A stretch of DNA of 64,000 bases from JAFECT01 sp036501825 (GTDB lineage: Bacteria; Pseudomonadota; Alphaproteobacteria; Caulobacterales; Caulobacteraceae). The DNA is taken from positions 124,001 through 188,000 of the forward strand of contig DASXZP010000032.1 in NCBI GenBank assembly GCA_036501825.1, written 5' to 3'. Made by a program: the position numbers and the translations under genes. Shown here piece after piece: positions 58,613-64,000 of the stretch (position 1 is the stretch's first letter; each line of letters opens with the position of its first letter). The notes beneath the pieces were generated by a model. The model made no database searches. It saw only the letters and a program-made list of their open reading frames with translations, and was not told where the DNA came from.

Positions 58613-59356
58613 ATGCGTAAGTTAGCGCTCGCGTGCGTTTCCGTGCTCGCCGTTTCCGCCGTCGCCTTCGGGGCCCTGGCCGCCAAGGGCTCCATGGGCA
58701 AGCCGCCCGCCTACATCTTCACCGCGCTCGGCGATAAGAGCCGCCCCGCCGCCGACGTCGCCCTCGACGCCGCGCGCAAGCCCGCGGACACGGTCGCCTT
58801 CGCCCAGGTGCGCCCCGGCGACAAGGTGGGCGAGTTGCTGCCTGGCGCGGGCTACTTCACCAATATCCTCGCCGACGTGGTCGGGCCGGGGGGCCACGTC
58901 TATGCGATGACGACCGAGAAGGGCGTTGCGCGTCTGCAGCCCGTGCTCGACGCGCACAAGAACGTCACCGCGATCGCCGGCGCGGTCGATGACCCAAAGC
59001 TTCCGGACGGTCTCGACGTGGTCTGGACCACCCAGAACTATCACGACATGCACAACAACGGCCTGCAGGTGGCCAGGGTCAACGCCGACGCCTTCAAGGC
59101 GCTGAAGCCGGGCGGGGTCTATTTCGTGCTCGACCACGCCGCGGCGCCGGGCTCGGGCGCCGCCGACACCAACACCTTGCACCGGATCGATCCGGCGGTA
59201 GTGAAATCGGAAGTCGAGGCGGCCGGGTTCAAGCTGGAGGCCGAGGGCGCGTTCCTGCGCAATCCCGCCGACGACCACACCCTGAAGGTGTTCGACGACA
59301 AGATCCGCCACCACACCGACCAGTTCGCCTTCAGGTTCCGCAAGCCGAAGCACTGA
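58613..59356 (+). CDS. Exported methyltransferase-fold protein, copy 1
   Basis: A 247-residue protein with a Sec signal peptide (MRKLALACVSVLAVSAVAFG, ending near ALAAKG) and a class I SAM-dependent methyltransferase fold: VGELLPGAGYFTNIL in place of the usual SAM loop, GPGGHVYAM, WTTQNYHDMHNN and LKPGGVYFVLDHA. It is predicted to act in the periplasm, where SAM is not normally present, so its real reaction is uncertain. ATG 58613 has a perfect GGAGG. It is 47% or so alike by eye with the next gene; the exact value needs an alignment. Confidence 0.78.
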   Translation: MRKLALACVSVLAVSAVAFGALAAKGSMGKPPAYIFTALGDKSRPAADVALDAARKPADTVAFAQVRPGDKVGELLPGAGYFTNILADVVGPGGHVYAMTTEKGVARLQPVLDAHKNVTAIAGAVDDPKLPDGLDVVWTTQNYHDMHNNGLQVARVNADAFKALKPGGVYFVLDHAAAPGSGAADTNTLHRIDPAVVKSEVEAAGFKLEAEGAFLRNPADDHTLKVFDDKIRHHTDQFAFRFRKPKH

Positions 59357-59381
59357 AGACCTGATAGACTTTGTTTTCTGA

Positions 59382-59411
59382 GGGCGCGCGGGTCTCTCGC
59401 GCGCCCTTTTT
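59382..59411 (+). terminator. Rho-independent terminator
   Basis: GGGCGCGCG (59382-59390) and CGCGCGCCC (59398-59406) pair perfectly around 7 bases, followed by TTTTT. It lies 25 bp after the first methyltransferase-fold gene and separates it from the second copy. Confidence 0.85.
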
Positions 59412-59427
59412 ATTCAAAGGGGGCGAC

Positions 59428-60234
59428 ATGCGTAGACTGGTTCCCGCGCTGGCCGCGCTTGCGCTGATCGGCGGTTGCGCCGACGGCTCCATGGATCATC
59501 CGATGCAGCACCTGCGCCACATGGGCGCGGGATGGGGCGGGAGCGGGGCCGACTCCAAGGCGATTGCCGCCGCCATCGCCGATCCCGCGCGTCCCGAAGC
59601 CGACGTGAAACGCGACGCCGATCGTAAGCCCGCCGAGGTGCTCGCCTTCGCGGGCGTTCATCCGGGTGAAAAGGTCGCCGACCTGATCGCCGGTGGCGGC
59701 TACTTCACGCGCCTGTTCGCCAGGGCGGTGGGGCCGGCCGGCCACGTCTACGTCATCCAGCCGGCCGAGATCATCAAGGTCGCGCCGTCCTATTTGAAGC
59801 AGATCCAGGAGGTTACCGGCGCCTATCCCAACACCACCCTGATCACTGACCCACTGCCTGCGGCGTTGAAGGTCGCCGAGCCGCTCGACCTCGTCTGGAC
59901 CTCGCAGAACTACCACGACATGCACGACCCGTTCATGGGCCCCGAAGACATGGCGGCGGTGAACAAGGCGGTGTTCGACGCGTTGAAGCCGGGCGGGGTC
60001 TACATCGTGCTCGATCACGGCGCCGCGCCCGGTTCGGGGCTTACGGCCACCAACACCCTGCATCGCATCGATCCCGAAGCGGTCAAGCGCGAGGTAACGG
60101 CGGCGGGCTTCGTCTTCGACGGCGAGAGCAAGGTTCTGCGCAACCCGTCCGATCCGCACACCGCCAACGTCTTCGACAAGACGATCCGCGGTCACACCGA
60201 CCAGTTCATCTTCCGCTTCCGCAAGCCAAAGTAA
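59428..60234 (+). CDS. Lipoprotein methyltransferase-fold protein, copy 2
   Basis: A 268-residue paralogue of the gene at 58613 with a lipoprotein signal peptide (MRRLVPALAALALIGGC, lipobox LIGGC). Shared features include VADLIAGGGYFTRLFARAVGPAGHVYVI, WTSQNYHDMHDP and LKPGGVYIVLDHGAAPGSG, with the conserved TNTLHRIDP segment. It should be anchored to a membrane, facing the periplasm. ATG 59428 has AAAGGGGG. The next gene starts 10 bp after its stop. Confidence 0.78.
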   Translation: MRRLVPALAALALIGGCADGSMDHPMQHLRHMGAGWGGSGADSKAIAAAIADPARPEADVKRDADRKPAEVLAFAGVHPGEKVADLIAGGGYFTRLFARAVGPAGHVYVIQPAEIIKVAPSYLKQIQEVTGAYPNTTLITDPLPAALKVAEPLDLVWTSQNYHDMHDPFMGPEDMAAVNKAVFDALKPGGVYIVLDHGAAPGSGLTATNTLHRIDPEAVKREVTAAGFVFDGESKVLRNPSDPHTANVFDKTIRGHTDQFIFRFRKPK

Positions 60235-60244
60235 CCGGTGCGCC

Positions 60245-60616
60245 ATGAGCGCCGCTCGACAAGCCGCTACGCTGAAACCCGCGCTCGAGGCGATGCCCGG
60301 GGCGGAGGGCTCGGCGCTGCCGTCGGCGCCGGGCGTTACGCTCTACAAGGTCATGGGCAAGATGTTCGCCATCCTGGAGACGCGGAAGATTGACTGCGTC
60401 ATCCTGAAATGCGATCCGCATCTCGCCGAAGTCATGCGTGAAACCTACGCCGGCGTAGGCCACCGCTCCCACCTGGACCGGCGGTTCTGGATCGCCGTGA
60501 CCCTCGACGCCGACGTACCGATGAAGGAGGTCAAGCGCCTGGCCGCCCAGTCCTACGACCTCGTCCGCGCCAAGCTCACTCGCAAGCAACAGGCCGAACT
60601 CGAGGCGCTGTCCTAG
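60245..60616 (+). CDS. MmcQ/YjbR-family protein
   Basis: A 123-residue protein of the MmcQ/YjbR (CyaY-like) fold: YKVMGKMFAILETRKID, VILKCDPHLAEVMRETYAGVGHRSHLD, then WIAVTLDADVPMKEVKRLAAQSYDLVRAKLTRKQQ. The family is sometimes called DNA-binding, but its role is largely unknown. It is 10 bp after the lipoprotein gene. Confidence 0.85.
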   Translation: MSAARQAATLKPALEAMPGAEGSALPSAPGVTLYKVMGKMFAILETRKIDCVILKCDPHLAEVMRETYAGVGHRSHLDRRFWIAVTLDADVPMKEVKRLAAQSYDLVRAKLTRKQQAELEALS

Positions 60617-60684
60617 AGGCGGCTGGCGCGGCCTCAGCGAAAGGTCTAATCCGTCCGCCTTCCTCGCAACGGAGACTTCGGACA

Positions 60685-61575
60685 ATGCGGATCGCCTTCA
60701 TCGGATTGGGCGCCATGGGAACCGGCATGGCGGCGAACCAGGCCAAGAAGGGCCGCACCGTAACGGCGTTCGACCTGTCCCAGCCGGCGCTGGAAAAAGC
60801 CAAGGCTAACGGCTGCGAGATCGCGGGCTCCGCCGCCGAGGCGGTGAAGGGCGCTGACGCGGTCATCACCATGCTCCCGGCCGGCCAGCACGTGCTCAAG
60901 GTGTTCTGCGACGACGTCTTCCCCAACGCGGCCAAGACGGCGCTGCTGGCGGACTGTTCGACCATCGACGTGGACACCGCGCGCAAGGTCGCGGCCCTCG
61001 CCAAGGAGCAAGGCTTCACCTTTGCCGATGCGCCGGTCTCGGGCGGCACGGCGGGGGCGGACGCTGGCACGCTCGCCTTCATGGTCGGCTGCGACGAAGC
61101 GGAGTTCCCTCGCTACGAGGACCTGATCGCGCCCATGGCCCGGGCGACCTTCCGCGCCGGCGATCACGGGGCGGGGCAGGCGGCCAAGATCTGCAACAAC
61201 ATGGCGCTGGGTATCCAGATGATCGGCGTCTGCGAAGCCTTCGCCCTGGCCGAACGCCTGGGTCTCGACCCGCAGAAGTTCTTCGACATCGCGTCGAAGT
61301 CCTCCAGCGCCGGTTGGGCCCTCAACTATTCCCCGTGGCCGGGCCTGCTGGACACCGCCGCCTCCAGCCGCGGTTATACCGGCGGCTTCGCCACCGCCCT
61401 GATGCTGAAGGACCTGAAACTGGCCCAGGAAGCCGCCGCCCGCTCCGGCGCCGCCACCCCGCTCGGCGCCCAGGCCGAGGCGATGTACGCGCTCCTCGAC
61501 CGCCAGGGCTTCGGCGGCAAGGACTTCTCCTCGATGCTGCAGTTCCTGCGCGGCAAGCTGGGCGATTTGGCGTAG
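60685..61575 (+). CDS. mmsB: 3-hydroxyisobutyrate dehydrogenase
   Basis: A 296-residue enzyme. AFIGLGAMGTGMAANQAKKG binds NAD, FADAPVSGGTAGADAGTLAF is the substrate loop, Lys in HGAGQAAKICNNM is catalytic, and SSSAGWALNY is specific to MmsB. It oxidises 3-hydroxyisobutyrate to methylmalonate semialdehyde, next after the hydrolase at 57459. ATG 60685. Confidence 0.93.
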   Translation: MRIAFIGLGAMGTGMAANQAKKGRTVTAFDLSQPALEKAKANGCEIAGSAAEAVKGADAVITMLPAGQHVLKVFCDDVFPNAAKTALLADCSTIDVDTARKVAALAKEQGFTFADAPVSGGTAGADAGTLAFMVGCDEAEFPRYEDLIAPMARATFRAGDHGAGQAAKICNNMALGIQMIGVCEAFALAERLGLDPQKFFDIASKSSSAGWALNYSPWPGLLDTAASSRGYTGGFATALMLKDLKLAQEAAARSGAATPLGAQAEAMYALLDRQGFGGKDFSSMLQFLRGKLGDLA

Positions 61576-61742
61576 GCGGAACCTTCGGCGGGCCGCGGCC
61601 GTCTGTTCACGCAGGCTCCGCGGCGATTGGCGCAGTTTTGGGTGGATCAAAGCAGGGGTTGGTGGACAGGGGAAAGTCTCCCATGTCAAAAGCCCCGCAG
61701 CACCGGAATCGCCTTCCTGCGAACGGTTCTCAAGAGTTCGAG

Positions 61743-62969
61743 ATGATGGATTATCAGGCCGCTTTCCGGGACGCGATCGACAAGGTCCGGGCCGAGGGGC
61801 GTTACCGTGTTTTTGCCGACCTCAAGCGCCGCCGGGGCGAGTTCCCGCGGGCGATCTGGACGCGTCCGGACGGGACGGAGTCGCAGGTCACCGTCTGGTG
61901 TTCGAACGATTATCTCGGCCAGGGGCAGAACCCGGTCGTCATCGACGCCATGCACGCGGCGATCGACGCCGCGGGATCGGGCTCGGGCGGCACGCGCAAC
62001 ATCTCGGGCACCACGCGCTATCACGTCGAGCTGGAAGCCGAACTCGCCGACCTGCACGGCAAGGACGCGGCGTTGCTGTTCACCTCGGGCTACGTGGCCA
62101 ACGAAGCGACGCTATCGACCCTGGCCAAGATCCTGCCCGGCCTGATCATCTTTTCCGACGCGCTGAACCACGCCTCGATGATCGAGGGCATCCGCCAGGC
62201 CAAGTGCGAACGCCACGTGTTCCGCCACAACGACCTCGAGCACCTCGAAGACCTGCTGCGCGCGGCGCCGGCGAGCGCGCCGAAGCTGGTCGCCTTCGAG
62301 AGCGTCTATTCGATGGACGGCGACATCGCCGACGTTCCCGCGACCGTAGCTCTGGCGAAGAAGTACGGCGCCATGACCTACATCGACGAGGTGCACGCGG
62401 TCGGCATGTACGGGTCGCGCGGCGCCGGCGTCGCCGAACGCGACGGCGTGATGAGCCAGATCGACATCATCGAAGGCACCCTCGGCAAGGCCTTTGGCAT
62501 GGTCGGCGGTTACATCGCCGCCAGCAGCGACATTGTCGATGCGATCCGGCTGTGGGCTTCGGGCTTCATTTTCACCACCTCCCTGCCGCCGGCGATCGCC
62601 GCGGGCGCGACGGCCTCGATCCGCTGGTTGAAGGCGCATCCGGAGATCCGCACGCGCCATCAGGAACGCGCCGCGACCCTGAAGCGCCGCTTTCTCGAGG
62701 CGGGGCTGCCCGTGATGCCGTCGGTCTGCCACATCGTGCCGGTGATGGTGGGCGACGCGGTACACTGCAAGCTGGTCAGCGACCACCTGCTCTACGAACA
62801 CGGCGTCTACGTCCAGCCGATCAACTATCCGACCGTGGCCAAAGGGACCGAACGTCTGCGCTTCACCCCGTCGCCCGACCACACCGACGCCATGATGGAC
62901 GAGCTGGTCCAGGCCATGGACGCGCTGTGGACCCGCTGCAACGTCAAGCGCTTCGCGCAAGTGGCCTGA
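61743..62969 (+). CDS. hemA: 5-aminolevulinate synthase
   Basis: A 408-residue ALAS, the Shemin-type enzyme of alphaproteobacteria. GSGGTRNISGTTRYHVELE and IDEVHAVGMYGSRGAG are conserved, and PLP Lys249 lies in EGTLGKAFG. It condenses glycine and succinyl-CoA, and HemB at 53127 uses the product. ATG 61743 (or 61746) gives the normal start MDYQAAFRDAIDKVRAEGRY; an upstream in-frame ATG at 61683 would add 20 residues with weak support. Confidence 0.95.
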   Translation: MMDYQAAFRDAIDKVRAEGRYRVFADLKRRRGEFPRAIWTRPDGTESQVTVWCSNDYLGQGQNPVVIDAMHAAIDAAGSGSGGTRNISGTTRYHVELEAELADLHGKDAALLFTSGYVANEATLSTLAKILPGLIIFSDALNHASMIEGIRQAKCERHVFRHNDLEHLEDLLRAAPASAPKLVAFESVYSMDGDIADVPATVALAKKYGAMTYIDEVHAVGMYGSRGAGVAERDGVMSQIDIIEGTLGKAFGMVGGYIAASSDIVDAIRLWASGFIFTTSLPPAIAAGATASIRWLKAHPEIRTRHQERAATLKRRFLEAGLPVMPSVCHIVPVMVGDAVHCKLVSDHLLYEHGVYVQPINYPTVAKGTERLRFTPSPDHTDAMMDELVQAMDALWTRCNVKRFAQVA

Positions 62970-62978
62970 GCGCTGCGC

Positions 62979-63272
62979 ATGAACGGCTACCTCATCGCCA
63001 TGGTCGAGGTCGACGACCCCGACGCCTACGAAGCCTATCGCAGCCGCACCGCCGACATCATCGCCCAGTACGGCGGCAAATTCATTGTGCGCGGCGGCAA
63101 GATCGAGGTGCGCGAGGGCGAGTTCCGTCGCAACCGGATGGTCGTGTTGGAATTTCCGTCGCTCGACGCGGCGCGGACCTTCTACGAAAGCCCGGAATAC
63201 CAGGCCATCATCGCGCTGCGCACACGCGCGTCGGCGGCGGATATCGTCCTGGTCGAGGGATACGGCGGCTGA
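62979..63272 (+). CDS. DUF1330-family protein
   Basis: A 97-residue dimeric alpha-beta barrel protein: YLIAMVEVDDPDAYEAYRSR, GGKFIVRGGKIEVREG, VVLEFPSLDAARTFYESPEYQAI and ADIVLVEG follow the DUF1330 pattern. Function unknown. It begins 9 bp after hemA and is probably co-transcribed. Confidence 0.88.
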   Translation: MNGYLIAMVEVDDPDAYEAYRSRTADIIAQYGGKFIVRGGKIEVREGEFRRNRMVVLEFPSLDAARTFYESPEYQAIIALRTRASAADIVLVEGYGG

Positions 63273-63320
63273 GGGCGTCCCCCTGGATTGTCGCGGCCAA
63301 CGGTTCTAGAGAACAACGCT

Positions 63321-64000
63321 ATGGACCAGCGCACCAACATCACCACGCCCGCCGGCTATGAAGCCCTGGAGACCGCGCGCAAGCGCGCCTACGAATGGCT
63401 CGCCTCGATCGACGAACGGCCGGTCGGCGCGTTGGCGACGCCCGCCCAATTGCGCGCGCAGCTGACCAAGACCCTCACCGACGAAGGCATCGACCCCGTC
63501 GTGGTCGTCGACGAGCTGGCGCGCGACGTCGAGGGCGGTCTGCATGCGGTGTGCGGGCCGCGCTTCTTCGGCTGGGTGATGGGCGGGACGCTGCCGGCGT
63601 CGCTGGCGGCCGACTGGCTGTGTTCGGCGTGGGACCAGAACGCGGGCATGTTCGCCGTGGCCCCGGCGACAGCGATCGTGGAGGAGGTGGCGGGCGCCTG
63701 GCTGAAGGATGTGCTGCGTCTGCCGAAGGACGCCAGCTTCGCCTTCGTCACGGGCTGCCAGGCGGCGCACACGACGGGCCTGGCGGCGGCGCGCCACGCC
63801 CTGCTAAAGCGGCGCGGCTGGGATGTCGAGGCGGACGGGCTGGCGGGCGCGCCGAAACTTCGCATCCTCACCTCGACAGAAGTGCACACGACCGTGGCGC
63901 GCGCCGCGCGGCTGCTCGGTATGGGGTCGAAGGCGATCGAGCATCTCGATGTCGACGAGGACGGCCGCCTGCGCGTTGACGTATTGCGCGCCAAGCTCGC
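63321..64000 (+). CDS. PLP-dependent decarboxylase, 3' end outside window
   Basis: An open frame from ATG 63321 to the window edge, 226 residues visible. ARDVEGGLHAVCGPRFFGWVMGG, ATAIVEEVAGAWLKDVLRLP and ASFAFVTGCQAAHTTGLAAARHALL match group II pyridoxal-dependent decarboxylases (aromatic amino acid/glutamate/tyrosine type). The PLP-binding lysine lies beyond the end and cannot be checked. The substrate is unknown. Confidence 0.85.
   Translation, partial: MDQRTNITTPAGYEALETARKRAYEWLASIDERPVGALATPAQLRAQLTKTLTDEGIDPVVVVDELARDVEGGLHAVCGPRFFGWVMGGTLPASLAADWLCSAWDQNAGMFAVAPATAIVEEVAGAWLKDVLRLPKDASFAFVTGCQAAHTTGLAAARHALLKRRGWDVEADGLAGAPKLRILTSTEVHTTVARAARLLGMGSKAIEHLDVDEDGRLRVDVLRAKL

Overview
The window is high-GC, densely packed bacterial chromosome with no intergenic gap over 300 bases. 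It points to an alphaproteobacterium of the Caulobacterales (Caulobacter/Phenylobacterium-like). The evidence is the EcfG/NepR/PhyR general stress response, an ALAS-type (Shemin) hemA, a motB gene without motA beside it, the bpt arginyltransferase-family gene, and the conserved block rpoZ-relA/spoT-pdxJ-acpS-lepB-rnc-era-recO. No rRNA, tRNA, CRISPR array, prophage or intact insertion sequence was seen.

Layout. (1) 0-8.5 kb: a TPR-sulfotransferase and an SCP2 protein, then a general stress response locus with nepR, ecfG, a fused egtB-egtD ergothioneine gene, a KGG-repeat stress protein and phyR. Two sites match the EcfG promoter pattern GGAAC-N16-(C/T)GTT, upstream of ecfG and of the KGG gene. 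A receiver-only regulator and an MFS transporter follow. (2) 8.5-22.8 kb: housekeeping and transport genes (MBL hydrolase, APC permease, hrpB, RidA, ABC-2 exporter, aldehyde dehydrogenase, two RNA-methyltransferase-like genes) and a TetR-BtuF-BtuC-BtuD-like uptake operon. (3) 22.6-31 kb: slt, dapA, smpB, GNAT, alcohol dehydrogenase, type-5 UDG, NYN nuclease and folK. (4) 31-41.2 kb: APC permease, a ParD/ParE-type toxin-antitoxin module with an operator palindrome, and then the conserved rpoZ...recO series. The relA/spoT reading frame appears to begin at a CTG codon behind a perfect AGGAGG. (5) 41.2-42.8 kb: a compact locus with an exosortase-family membrane protease (Cys190, Arg236, His251), a small membrane-anchored partner and, divergently, a 59-residue protein that is almost nothing but a signal peptide joined to a VPAPL-type C-terminal sorting signal. 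This is the best candidate in the window for an undescribed system. (6) 42.8-50.7 kb: fatty-acid hydroxylase, parC, a cluster of short palindromic repeats, FrnE-like oxidoreductase, lemA and M48 protease, a 127-bp inverted repeat, bpt and motB. (7) 50.7-64 kb: a valine-degradation set (isobutyryl-CoA dehydrogenase, 3-hydroxyisobutyryl-CoA hydrolase, 3-hydroxyisobutyrate dehydrogenase) interleaved with hemB, hemA, a tandem pair of exported methyltransferase-fold proteins, and a PLP decarboxylase cut off by the window edge.

How the parts fit: PhyR, NepR and EcfG form a partner-switching circuit, and their presumed outputs here are the KGG protein and perhaps ergothioneine. RpoZ and RelA/SpoT form the stringent-response arm. 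Short palindromic repeats (consensus close to GGGGACAG-TTAAG-TGTCCCC) sit at gene ends and supply the stop codons of parC and the FrnE-like gene.
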